Shown here piece by piece: positions 22,968 through 33,313 of a stretch of 64,000 bases of DNA. Location of the stretch: positions 124,001 through 188,000 of the forward strand of contig MU119244.1 of NCBI GenBank assembly GCA_014904845.1, in the 5' to 3' direction. A model generated the notes under the pieces. The model did not search any database. It was not told where the DNA came from and saw only the letters and a program-made list of their open reading frames with translations. Made by a program: the position numbers and the translations under genes. This stretch comes from Acephala macrosclerotiorum (lineage: Eukaryota > Ascomycota > Leotiomycetes > Helotiales > Mollisiaceae). How positions within the stretch are numbered: position 1 is the stretch's first letter; each line of letters begins with the position of its first letter.

Positions 22968-23824
22968 TCAGCGCATTTCTATAGTAATGACTTGCCAGCT
23001 TTTCAATGCCGCCTGTCCTAGACGAATTAGATCAGCATTTTTCAACGGTTCCTTCTCAAACCCACGTGCAACTTGACTCAATATCGCCGCCGCAACCTCC
23101 TCCCGACTCACATTCGGAATCGTCCTCGTGAACAAATTTGTGAATCTAAATAACCGTGCCTGCGCAGCCCTCCAAAATGTCACCGAAGACGTGATCATCC
23201 CAGGCTGGGCGACGCAGACCTCCATCCCTTCATGCTCCGCACCAAACTTGAGTACCATGTTTTCCGTCTCACCCTACAGGAAAAATAAATCCGTTAGCAT
23301 CAATGGCCAACTGTGATGAAAAGATTAGGATCCATGCACCCACACGCATGAGTTGATACTCCCCCATAAATAACGGCTTCTTCGTCAAGTCCCTCGGCGT
23401 TCCCTCAGCGCTGGCGTACAGAAAGCGAAACGGTTTCGAGGGTCCAGCTTCATGCATCGCCTTGAGCCCAGCCAATGTGCAGGTTTGGCATATCCTCTTG
23501 ACTTCCGTAAAGTCGACATCTCTTGACATCATTGGTGTCACAGCGACGGTCCTGCACTGGTCAGCATGTTCCGCAATAGTTTTGGGGGAAGGAAGGTTCG
23601 TACCATATGCATGCATCTGCTCCAGCGAACTCTGCCTTCACATCATCGGGATACTCTCCATAGTCGTTGATGATGGCACTCTTTAGTTTTGAGGAGTTGA
23701 TGCCGTCGGCGTGAACTGGTTTCCGGGCAAGCGCGATGACTGAGGTGATCTCGGGAATTTGCAGGCTTTGTCTGATGACTTCTGTGGCCAGTAGCCCGGT
23801 GCCACCAGCTACGACTAACTTCAT
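22968..23824 (-). CDS. Atypical SDR / NAD(P)-binding Rossmann protein
   Basis: Minus strand, three exons: 23604-23824, 23344-23551 and 22968-23273; introns of 52 nt and 70 nt; 244 residues. The N-terminus has the dinucleotide-binding motif VVAGGTGLLATEVIRQ (GxxGxxA type) followed by a strand ending in ALARKP, as in atypical (extended-like) SDRs of the NmrA/HTATIP2 kind. The middle has FRFLYASAEGTPRD and the YQLMRGETENMVLKF helix spanning the second intron, then VCVAQPGMIT. The classical YxxxK pair is not clear, so catalytic activity is uncertain; redox sensing is an alternative role. The gene converges on the ATRR-type gene, with only about 200 bp between their 3' ends, and no functional link is implied. 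Confidence 0.75.
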
Positions 23825-25810
23825 GATTGTGCGTGCTTCTGTTTTGAGATTGTATGTTCTAGTGTGGTGAACGCTATGTAATATTACGAGCGATAGCGTT
23901 CCGTCTTGCGCAAAATTCGAATTTCCCTAAGCCTGAGGGCTGGTCGAAAGGAAGTCCTCGGTCGGCAGTGGTCGACCTTTGAGAGTTTCGGCTGCTTCTT
24001 TTTAAAGGAAAAGAAAAGCAGAGAGACGATCTTCAAGTTCATTACTGCATCTCGCTGGAGCGGGTGCGGTTCTTGAATCCCGACTCGGACTTTCTGAGCA
24101 ACTTGGTTGCCCGGCTATACGAGCCGGGATTCGGGGCCGTTTCCGGAGTCGAGCCGCGTTTTCCAAGACCGTCGAAACCTCAGTTCTGATATTCAGATCC
24201 TCATGGCATAGTTTGTTTATGTTTTCTCATAGGAGTTCGAATTTTGATATCATTTATTCACAGTGGTCTCTTTCAATGTTCAAGCATTTGAGGGGCACCT
24301 GGATGCGCGGTCCCAGTGTTGCCTTCAAACTAGATGGCATAGTAGTCTCAACGTAGTTTTGAATTGCCCCCTAGTGAATTTTTCAGGTCAGACTCCTCAT
24401 TCTTCATTCTCTCTTGGCGTCATTATGTCTTTGTTAGAGATGTCAAGTCAAGTTCACACAATCCTTTGTGAATGGGACGTTGTTTGCATTTGGACATACA
24501 CTTATTCGATAAAGAATTTCCGTAGAACATATGCACTCTTAGACGTTCAATCATCAGCAATTTTTCTCTGCGCTGAACCCCACGGTTACTCACATCAGAT
24601 CCCTAGAGTACTTCCTCTTTCAGCTTCCAGCATGGGCGGTTGTTTTTCCGAAAAGACGGCGCTTCAGTCTACTTTGTTTCCCTTTCTAGATACTCTCGCT
24701 TCGCCCCAATTGATGCACCCTCTGCCCGCCTTAGGAGCCGAAGCGTATCAGCAGAAGAGAGAGATGTTCTAAAGCAAAAGCGGTTGCGGTTAACCACTAA
24801 CACCCCACGTGACTTGGCTGCTATCATTACACGGGTCATTCAAGATCGAGCAGCAGACCCCATATCCACGTTTTCTGCCTTGGATTTGGGTATGGCGCAC
24901 AGAATGACATCGAGTAATTCGTAGCGTTCTCACAGATCGTCCATCAACTCGCCGTTGCGAACCCGAAATTACTTGACAACATTATCGTTCAAGATCCAGG
25001 AATGACTCCTTGCATGAAAGCTCCACCCACGAGCCACGGATGTCAGGTGGTTGATGATCCAGTTGTTTTTGATATGATAGATGCGAATACCTTCCTCTTT
25101 GCTCCTTTTTTGCCGTATTTGGTCTTACTCAATGGCCTCCATAATAGACCTCTCAGTGGCATAGCAATGTCCGTGGTAATCGACTTGAGATTGGGTTACG
25201 GTAATTCAACTTCTACTTAATGCATTAGACGGTACGCAAGGCCAATATCTTAATCTACAGAGGCCGGTGTGTGAGAGAAAATTGGGAGCATGAGACTAGG
25301 TCGACAGACATTCTTTGATGAACAATTGCTTTGTGAGTAATCATAAATTTATACGCTTTGAGGTCTTTGACATTGGTTCATGTTCTTCCAGATATTTGTC
25401 TAAACCAGCCGCTGTGTTCTAAATCTCCCAAGCTGCCAAAGACATTCAATGAGACTGTTTTAGACTCATACTGTATATAGTGAAGTTTCTCAGAATCAGA
25501 TAACGATTGTTTTTGCCTACGAAACTGGGTCCACGCAAGAAGTCCTCAGGCATGGGTACCTAGACCGAGTGAGTGAATTTGCTGATTTTCACAAAGATAT
25601 AATCTATTACTCTTTCAAGCGTGTCCTTTGCGATTCACCCTTACTAATTCGAGTTGTGAGAGGTTCTTCAAGCGGCTCACCTCTGTCCTTGACCCACAAT
25701 TGCCATCATCAGGACTATAAAAGCCCCCAACTGTGCGCTCCAATCCCTCGAACCTCCACACCACTTTTGATGTAACGATATCTAGTCACAATTTGAACGT
25801 TCATCAAAAC
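23825..25810. other. Intergenic region with unassigned coding-like fragments
   Basis: About 2 kb. Frames around 24263-24772 and 24640-24924 look partly protein-like (for example SAEERDVLKQKRLRL near 24735) and a further stretch near 24935-25010 reads HQLAVANPKLLDNIIVQDPG, but stops and frame changes separate them and I cannot name a family. This may be one decayed gene. The HET gene promoter should lie near 25600-25800 (AGGACTATAAAAG at 25710-25722 is a plausible TATA box about 90 bp before the ATG). Confidence 0.35.
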
Positions 25811-28609
25811 ATGGATCATCTACTTCGACCTCAGGATTGCATCAATTTGGAGATCGAACTTCGTTACCTTTGCGACGATGAAGTACACTACGATGGAGTA
25901 GACTTCGACGACTTTGCAAAATTCCCTTGTCGACAAGGCTTCACACTGAATAGTCACGGCAGACTCTCCATTGAGGAGCTTCATCAGCACCGAAGACTTA
26001 CCGAGGCGCACTTTTTGCAAGCATGGTTATTTTTCGGGACATTGAAAGAGTACTTTGGCAATGACTATCATCTCGATGATCATATTGCGACATCGGGAAC
26101 GCCAAAGCATAAGCTTGTTCACACTCGGGGTCTTGGAGAGATGCTGACGCGCAAGGAGAACGACCTGTTGAAGATGAGAGCAACCCATATCGCAGCTGAG
26201 AAGCAAGAGCGAGACAGACTGCACAAGCTGATCCAACACGCAGCACAATGCTGTGCTGAGCTTGACCACTGGCATGATGCAGAAAACTTTGATCCAGAGT
26301 GGGCTGTCGTTCTTCTCTTAGTCAGGCTGCTCATACAAAGTTTGGATCAAGACGCATCGCTTGATAGACAACTTCACAAACCCCATCACGACGACGACCC
26401 CTCGTTCGCTCCACTGCGAACTGCGATGCTCAGAAATGGAGGCTGGTGTTCTCACCATGTCGACGAACTTGGAAGTGCGAACACTTACCATGCATTGTTC
26501 TTTCTGGCCAGTCTACGTCGCTATCCCGGACGATGGATCAATCATAGTGTCTGTGCAGCAAACGGCCAGTGTACAGCCTACAATGTAAACGAGCTTACAC
26601 ATCAAGTCTTGCATGTTGAGGAGGGTTGCGACTGTGCATGGATAAAAGCACCGAAAACAAATCTGGACATCATCAAATCTGGAGGTATACCGTTCGTCCA
26701 GTGCGACAGAAGGAAAGGATCCCTGCCCAAGATATCACACGGAATTGTCCGTCCAGGCACTGAATACGTCGCTATCTCTCATATTTGGTCCGATGGGCTC
26801 GGAAACCTACTGGCAAATGAGCTGCCGCTCTGCCAACTTGAAAGGATACTTGATAGGGTTGAAGCTCTCAATGCGAAGCATTCGTCGAGTTTGTTTCCTC
26901 AATCACTACGACAAAAGTTCTATTCTGTTCACGAAAAAGTCTTTGGCCCGTCAACCACCCGTGTCAGCTTCTGGATGGACGTTTTCTGCAATCCTGTTGT
27001 GCCACAAGACAGCGATCCTGATCATGTGGAGCATGTTAAGAACATTTTAGCGATGGGGATTTCAAGACTGATGCCAACATATATCTTCGCTAAATACGTC
27101 CTAATCCTAGACCATGAGGTGCAACAGGCGACACTCTCGCAAGGTCAGACGGAGTTGCAAAGCCGCCTAGCGGTCAGTGGTTGGCGCTCCAGGTGCTGGA
27201 CTCATCAAGAATACTGTTTCTCCAGAGTTCCTTTGTACCAATGTTCCGACGGCCTTGGATCATTGATAAAGGTGGATGAAGCAGCAGACGGCAAAGGAGC
27301 AAACATGCAAGAAAGTGTCTGTAGGGAACTTCAGAATCTCTCGCCCACAGCATTGCAATCGACCCCTGGCATTCAAGACCCCTTAAGTAGAGTTCTTGGG
27401 CTTGGCTATACCAGCACATCTCTCGAAGATCTAGAGCAGCAGCGTCAGTTGAGGTTCATCAGGGTCTGGAATGACCTCTCTCGAAAGAATATCACCCACA
27501 ACGATGATTCGCTCGAGATACTTGCAAATCTACTCGAGCTTAGAGCAGGAGACTTGTTGAAGCTGTTGCCAAAGGACCAGATGAAGGCGGTACTGAGGTC
27601 ACACGACAATCTCCCAATTGATCTGCTCTTCAGCTCAACGAAACGGCATAGGGATGCCGAAGAAGACCAGTGGATACCACGATTTCCGAAAGGTGGTGAG
27701 CCATTGAGGGAAGGATCATTGCAAGCCAAACTCACACACTCTGGACTTCTTATTCCTTCGAAATACTTTGGCAACGGTCAAAGCACCAAGCAAGGTTGTA
27801 CTTTGATGGCCGTGGAAGTCCTCGGCACAGGTGGACAAACTTGGAGTCTGAACATGTCTGACCCTTTGAATGATGCAAACAAGCAAATATGGGTATCTTT
27901 GCACGACACGAACAAAAAAGACCCTTGTGCCGTCCCAGACAAGTCTGATATCATTTTGATTCTTGACACCTCTTTCTCTGCCGTTGAGACTACAACGCGA
28001 AGAGGACGGTCTGGATGCTGTCTCGTGGTCAAAGAGAGTGCCTCTTCAGAGGAGAATACAACTCAAACCGGCTATATCTGCCCAGTTGTTTGGGGACGTG
28101 GTACATCCGGTCGTGGTTACCAATCCGCTGGCGCTGAGGATGGGAAAATGCTCGGAGAAGACAGTCCTGGTATCTTGATTGTCAGCGACGTAGCCAGCTG
28201 GAAGCGTGTGGAGGCTCGCCGGGATCTCTTCATGCCTGAGTCCTTCGCCTTCAGAGTCAAGCTTGCATTCCACATTGCAGTAGCAACATGTGCCTTGGCT
28301 TTTCTCGCCATTCTGAACCTCGTTCGACCAGTTGGAGACCTGCGCTGGTATACCATCCTTACTTCCATATTCGTCCTCGAAGTCCTCATTTACTCCATCT
28401 CGCAGTGGGTTGCCAACATTTGTGTGCGGAGGGCAAACGATTATTTGCAGCTACAGAGCTTTGAAACAGACTGGACCGCTAATGAGTCGGTGATGTGTCG
28501 CCTTAGGAAGGCCCTTTCAAAGCTAGATAGTGGAAAATTACCATGGCAACCCAGGCTTATAGTGATGATATTAAGGTGCCTTTTGTGGGTGGACGAGAAA
28601 GTTTTCTAA
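25811..28609 (+). CDS. HET-domain protein (heterokaryon incompatibility family) with C-terminal membrane segments
   Basis: Single exon, 932 residues, starting at the first ATG (MDHLLRPQD); the open frame extends upstream without another Met. The HET domain is seen at about 315-470: EYVAISHIWSDGLGN near 317, FWMDVFCNP near 385, AKYVLILDHEVQ near 430 and SGWRSRCWTHQEY near 455. The N-terminal 300 residues are unassigned and include CxxC/His-rich short patches. Two hydrophobic helices near 815-870 (ATCALAFLAILNLV and ILTSIFVLEVLIYSI) suggest membrane anchoring, which is uncommon but known among HET proteins. In fungi HET domains trigger cell death or growth arrest on non-self recognition after fusion. 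An ATAAAAG TATA-like box lies about 90 bp upstream. No partner gene (NLR, HET-C-like) is adjacent. Confidence 0.85.
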   Translation: MDHLLRPQDCINLEIELRYLCDDEVHYDGVDFDDFAKFPCRQGFTLNSHGRLSIEELHQHRRLTEAHFLQAWLFFGTLKEYFGNDYHLDDHIATSGTPKHKLVHTRGLGEMLTRKENDLLKMRATHIAAEKQERDRLHKLIQHAAQCCAELDHWHDAENFDPEWAVVLLLVRLLIQSLDQDASLDRQLHKPHHDDDPSFAPLRTAMLRNGGWCSHHVDELGSANTYHALFFLASLRRYPGRWINHSVCAANGQCTAYNVNELTHQVLHVEEGCDCAWIKAPKTNLDIIKSGGIPFVQCDRRKGSLPKISHGIVRPGTEYVAISHIWSDGLGNLLANELPLCQLERILDRVEALNAKHSSSLFPQSLRQKFYSVHEKVFGPSTTRVSFWMDVFCNPVVPQDSDPDHVEHVKNILAMGISRLMPTYIFAKYVLILDHEVQQATLSQGQTELQSRLAVSGWRSRCWTHQEYCFSRVPLYQCSDGLGSLIKVDEAADGKGANMQESVCRELQNLSPTALQSTPGIQDPLSRVLGLGYTSTSLEDLEQQRQLRFIRVWNDLSRKNITHNDDSLEILANLLELRAGDLLKLLPKDQMKAVLRSHDNLPIDLLFSSTKRHRDAEEDQWIPRFPKGGEPLREGSLQAKLTHSGLLIPSKYFGNGQSTKQGCTLMAVEVLGTGGQTWSLNMSDPLNDANKQIWVSLHDTNKKDPCAVPDKSDIILILDTSFSAVETTTRRGRSGCCLVVKESASSEENTTQTGYICPVVWGRGTSGRGYQSAGAEDGKMLGEDSPGILIVSDVASWKRVEARRDLFMPESFAFRVKLAFHIAVATCALAFLAILNLVRPVGDLRWYTILTSIFVLEVLIYSISQWVANICVRRANDYLQLQSFETDWTANESVMCRLRKALSKLDSGKLPWQPRLIVMILRCLLWVDEKVF

Positions 28610-29549
28610 TACGCAGTCATTGGCATGATATGAATGTGGCATGACGGGTATAGAGGAGTGATCTTTTAGCATGGCTTCAGTTAAACATATTTAATTGCGC
28701 AAGCCGCAAACAGCTCAATGGAATCGTTTCATTCACGGGTTGCAGATGCCCCAGGCGCACGTGCACGTGCGCTTGATCATTGGTTGTCGCTGAGGGGGTT
28801 AAGCTACGCTTCAGGCGTCGGTCCGCTAAATTTTAACGACCTCTACTTAAATTTCAGGGCATTCATCGCTAAAATTTCAGGCTTTTTATCCCTGAAGTAC
28901 AGCGCCTCATGTGCCTAGTAATGGTCTACTTGACACTACTATCATCACACAGCTTCGGTATTCTCTGGCTTCGAGTCGGCTTCCACTGTACCTGCAGTGT
29001 CTCACAGACTCAAGAACATCCAAGAGGAAACAAATAGATCAGAAATTCCAGCAGCGGTGGGAGAGAAGCTACTTGCGCAAGAGACAAAGCAAGAAACAAA
29101 GCAAGAGTGAGGTTTTTCGGCTTCAAGTACTTCGTGAAGGGGAAGTCGCGTCAGATGGTCTGATATTTTGCCGGAGCTTCTCAGATTCTAGAGTTGCCTA
29201 AAGTAGAGATTGTCTCGGCCGAATACACTTCTAAAGTAGGAAAGGCGAGGAGTCATCTTGTTGACAATAACGGCATCCATACTTGATTCGATTAGAATAG
29301 CAGTATCATATGGCTGCATTTATTGTCAAAATCCGTGCTGGGGTTGGGAGCGAGCTAGCTTTGGCACCCATGCAACTTAGTACGACTTTCGCTTTATAAG
29401 TGATATGCAACCCAAATCCAGAAATATTCAAAATAGCCTCTTTAAAAATCATCTATCAAGTAAATACTGCAATTCGCTATAAAATGCGGGAAACTAGAAG
29501 CATGAAATAGCAACTCGCACAAGTCAAAAGCCCTCACCTCGACAATACC
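28610..29549. other. Intergenic region with repeat-like DNA
   Basis: About 940 bp. The stretch 28750-28910 has near-repeats of AATTTCAGG and alternating purine/pyrimidine (GCGCACGTGCACGTGCGC), and the frame 28911-29201 contains a basic coding-like segment (QQRWERSYLRKRQSKKQSK) of unknown origin. It may be a transposon remnant, but no family is claimed. Confidence 0.35.
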
Positions 29550-30298
29550 GTGTCCGTCATCGCCGCCAAAGACATTGCTTACATACCCAACAGCAACCGT
29601 ACCCAAAACTTGAGCATCTATCTTCCCGAGACTCCAGAAACGTCAAAGCTCATTCGTACTCCCATCACCTCTCTCCCGGGCCTTGTTACTACACCCTCAC
29701 CTCCGCGTTGGAACGTTCACATCCACGGCGGCGGCTGGCGTGATCCTCAATTGGCCTCTTCATTCACCGAAGCAGACGTTGCTAACGCTTTCAAAGACAG
29801 AAACTCCCCCCTTTTCGGCATCGATTTAATAAATTACACTGTATCACACTTCCCTCCCCTCCTCCAACAAAGCAGCGGCCAACCACGCAGACCCTGCACG
29901 AGGAGCAATACACCCAGATCATGTCCACGACATCCTGAATAGCTTCAATCTCCTCCAGTCGCTGGGTCTCTCTTCCGGCTCCTACGTCCTCTCAGGCACC
30001 TATTCCAGCAGCAATACTCGGCCTGAACGGGCTTTACGACCTCCCTGAGCTGGTCCATGGACTCGGCACATCGCCCGCCCATCTCGGTGGCGACTACGAA
30101 ATGTTCCTGGCAAATGCGTTTGGAACTGACCAGAGCAAGTGGCCGAGCGCAAGCCCTACCAGATTTGATCTCGAGGAGCTTGCGGTACGCGTGCAGAGCC
30201 GCACGCTGCCTCGACTTATGGTGCTTGATCAGAGTAGTGACGATCAGCTTGTGCCGGTGAATCAGGCAGATAGGATGGAGGAGCATCTGGAACAGTGA
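29550..30298 (+). pseudogene. Alpha/beta hydrolase (kynurenine-formamidase/esterase-like), inactivated
   Basis: The sequence starts where a Met should be with GTG (29550: V-S-V-I-A-A-K-D). The first part reads NLSIYLPETPET and WNVHIHGGGWRDP, the oxyanion-hole HGGG motif of esterases, then LINYTVSHFP. Homology then moves to a second frame (NHADPARGAIHPDHVHDILNSFNLL, about 29866-30003) and to a third (ILGLNGLYDLPELVHGLG, to 30298, ending PRLMVLDQSSDDQLVP). Between YVLSG and AILGLNG the nucleophile-elbow segment (GHSxGA and its helix) is missing. Lost start codon, two frame changes and loss of the catalytic serine make this a clear pseudogene. No intron arrangement restores it. Confidence 0.72.
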
Positions 30299-30590
30299 GC
30301 GGAGTACTGGTTTTTAGGGGACCTAGGTGTACGTGTCAATTTGAGTGATATATTCGATGGACTTGATGATCTGGTTGATTGATTAAAATGGTAAGATCTA
30401 GCTAGGTGCGGGGACATTATATCCATTGCAGTGCTTACTCAGCACTAAAACCACTCGAAAGTCTAACAGTACGGGCCGTCATGCGGCGCTGCGGGAGGAA
30501 TAGTATACGATCTGGGAGAGTGTCCAAGATGCCTTGAAGTTCCTGAGTGAGCGGAAATGGGTTCCGATATTCTTGCTGCTTCATGCTGTC

Positions 30591-30640
30591 ACATGCGACC
30601 ATGGCCTGAAGAAAGGGTGACCACTAGCGAATCCCTACTA
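30591..30640 (+). pseudogene. Truncated 5S rRNA fragment
   Basis: ACATGCGACCAT (30591-30602) matches the start of fungal 5S rRNA (ACATACGACCAT). Twelve bases later GGGTGACCACTAGCGAATCC (30615-30634) matches the conserved 3' loop, apart from C-to-T type changes. The 70-odd bases between are missing. Fungal 5S genes are dispersed, and such broken copies are common. Based on recalled consensus. Confidence 0.5.
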
Positions 30641-30873
30641 CCCCCAAATTGCGCTATGAATCTCGATTATGGGTTCAGGGGAAGTCTGCTTAGAGCGAGC
30701 ATTACCCCGCCCCCTTTCTTGGCTGGTGATAGTAAGGGTCGAGAGAATTGAACGTCGCGTCTTCAATTGAAAAATTCGTTTTGATGAGACTTTGGGTTAA
30801 AGTCAAAGACAGTACTATGTACTCTTCAAGAAGTCAAAAGGAGATAATTTGCTGTATGCGCAGACATGAAAGC

Positions 30874-30944
30874 CTAATAGCCGGTTACCCTCCTTTGCTC
30901 GCTTCGCTCACACTAGCGAGCTAAGGAGGAGTACCGGCTATTAG
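30874..30944. repeat. Foldback (hairpin) repeat
   Basis: Left arm CTAATAGCCGGTTACCCTCC (from 30874) pairs with the right arm ending GGAGGAGTACCGGCTATTAG (at 30944). About 25 of 29 arm positions match, around a 13-nt loop. It could be a tiny MITE or a strong cruciform. There is no obvious target duplication. Confidence 0.6.
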
Positions 30945-31020
30945 AGCCAAGGCAGAAGAAGGATTTCTAACGAAATACAAGCAGACTGCAAACGATCGGA
31001 AAAGCGACACAAGGTAAACA

Positions 31021-31143
31021 AATGGCAAGCGCAGCAGCCAATCCCGAAACCTCTTCCTTTCCTATGATCACTGCTTCTTGAAAGTCGACGCTGCCTTCGC
31101 CTTGCTATCCCCTCAGCGACGGCAGGCAATTTTAGCGTCATTT
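31021..31143 (+). pseudogene. Inverted partial copy of the 3' end of the cysteine-cluster gene
   Basis: Read on the plus strand this stretch ends KSTLPSPCYPLSDGRQF-stop, clearly similar to the end of the minus-strand gene at 31337 (KSDVPLIYPLSDGLACHF-stop). The best-conserved DNA is CTATCCCCTCAGCGACGG at 31105-31122 versus its complement at 31355-31372. The two copies face each other tail to tail, about 190 bp apart. An in-frame TGA lies just upstream, so the copy is dead. Confidence 0.6.
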
Positions 31144-31336
31144 TTCTACAGAGCGCATTCTCGCTAAATCAGACCCTCTGTACTGAGCAACACAACGAGT
31201 TCGAGAGCAAAGATATCTATATTTTAAAAAGCAGCCCTACAAACTTTCGAAGAAGCTCTATTATTGAGAGAAAGCTGCCTTTCTAGATGTCAAGTACACT
31301 CCTAATGCGACCCTTTCAAGTTGTTGTATTTTGACG

Positions 31337-33313
31337 CTAAAAGTGGCAAGCGAGTCCGTCGCTGAGGGGATAAATCAACGGCACATCAGACTTTCCCGCA
31401 GCCTTGATGCCAAACATCAGCATGATCTCCACCTCGTCAGCAGTCGCTCCCGTGCCTTCGGTGCTTCCTTCTGTGTAATATCGATTGATTGCATCGCCAC
31501 TGAACACACTGTAGAGTGCGACGGACGAAGTTGGTTTTAGCTTGATCTCGGCATTCAACAAGCATGCTTTCTTGGAAATCTCGAAGCAGTCGCGAGCACA
31601 GATCTTTTGAATTTCCGGATCATCCTCATCTCCCAAAAGAGAAATCAGCGGCTTTAGTGCCTTGTGAAGGCGGGCAGCTATGCCAGCCGCCGGGCTCGTC
31701 ATTGAGTGTTGGAAGGACGGTTGGCTCAGAAGCGAACCGAAGTAGTCCTCTATACACTGTTCTATCAACCGAGGCTGAGGATCTATTTTCAGTATGTCAG
31801 CGCAGCTCGAGTATGAACGACTTCAACTCACTTCCAGCCACTAGATAAGCCCTCTCAAGCGTGTCTCGAAGAGCCAGTAGCTCGACTGGGGTTTCCTGGA
31901 AGATCATGTCTTTCAAGAAAGCGGATGTAACAGCTCGGAAAACATTTTCGAAGCTCAAGTCTTGAAGATTCAAAAGTTGGACTTGCGTCTGGACATGCTT
32001 TGAAGAGGAAGCCTTCAACAAATATGCAAGTGCAGACATGATGTTGACATGACCACCGCCAGATTCATCATCACTCAAGGATTCCAGCCGCTCGAGGTTG
32101 ATGTGCTGCAGAGGCAGGACTGTGATCCCAGCTGCATCCACGAGAGATTGTGCCAGCTGATACACCCAAAAGTCCAGGCTGTTGACTCCATGCAGAACTC
32201 TAGCTGGCTCGAGAGGGAAACTGAGCAGATTGTTGGGTAGTCTTGTGGAAACTCTTGGATCAGCCATTCCTGCAGACGCAACGCTCATGGGGTATAAGTG
32301 AGGTTCTGTTGGTGCTGCGCTGACTTTGTTCGATACAGATTGTGGTGTCTCCATTGTAGACCGCCAGTCCGTTGGAGGTTTAACGTATGCTCGAGAACCG
32401 AGACGCGATTCATGCTCTTGATGACTGATGCTACTGTCCTTGCATTTCCGTCCAATCGCGTCTCCGAAAGTCCAAGTCGAAAGGATGCAACATGCACAAC
32501 GATCGGGCTGGGTGAACTCGAAGATCAAAGACCCAGGTCGTATCTGCCTACATGGAACACCAAGAAATACACACCGAGAGCATGGCCTGTTCTGTCTTGG
32601 CATACCGTCTGCCTGTATTTGTTCTGAGACATATTGCCTTTGTAGAGATGCTGAAAGACCCTGGTACCACTCTTTCGTGTGTGCAGCGTACTTAGGTTTT
32701 GCCATCCTTCGTCTTTTGACAGGAGGTTGTATTGCGACAACGACAGTCACTGGAGGCTCACATTTGCGATTCTTCTCGATGCAACACAGGCAAGCTCGTG
32801 GCGTCGAGCTTTTTGCGGCGAATCTGTCCTTCCGAGGTGGTTGTTTTGTACAGTACATTCGACGCCTTCTTCCAGACATGCATCACAGGAATTGCCGACA
32901 TCGCCGCTGGACTTGTTGCAATCCAATTTCTTGGTGGAGCATCGCATACAGCGTGCACGGCGATGCTTTGTGATATGAACATAGTCCACTGGAAAAACTA
33001 GACACTCTTCACCGCGGCACTCGCATCGTTGGCATTTACCTCCAGGTCGACTAACTCCAATCTTTTTAAGAGTCTCAATGCGGTAATTGAGGGCTTCTTT
33101 CTCAGCTGCAGTCTCCGCTACTTCTTTTATTCTCGCTCGTTCCCTCGACCCTAACTGCGAAACACTTGAGGTCTCCTTGACGGAATCGTGGGTATTAGAA
33201 CCGTCCTCCAGAGTCTTGGGCACGGAAGATACAATAACATGCTGTGGCGAATACAGCTCAACAAAGTTGGCGTTGTCTGTCTTGGATCGAAGTTGCAGAC
33301 TACGGCGCGACAT
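31337..33313 (-). CDS. Protein with repeated CxxCx6C clusters (Zn2Cys6-like), possible regulator
   Basis: Minus strand. The start at 33313 (MSRRSLQLRS) has A at -3; an in-frame ATG at 33445 is an alternative. The last intron is 31783-31831 (49 nt, phase 1), joining RAYLVAG to NPQPRLIEQCIEDYFGSLL. The N-terminal half has at least five CxxCx6C units: CQRCECRGEEC, CMRCSTKKLDC, CDACLEEGVEC, CLCCIEKNRKC and CSRCVFLGVPC. Units 2 and 3 are 11 residues apart, the spacing of a Zn(II)2Cys6 binuclear cluster. A sixth, CACC...C, is interrupted. The rest is a helical region like the middle region of fungal regulators. Frames change between units 3 and 4 (32747-32885) and I found no convincing intron there: either an unusual intron or a real frameshift that breaks the gene. 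DNA-binding regulation is inferred only. Confidence 0.55.

Larger units (their letters stand above)
30299..31336. other. Repeat-rich intergenic region
   Basis: Holds the 5S rRNA fragment (30591-30640), a foldback repeat (30874-30944) and the inverted copy of the neighbouring gene's 3' end (about 31021-31140), described separately. No intact gene is seen. Confidence 0.5.
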
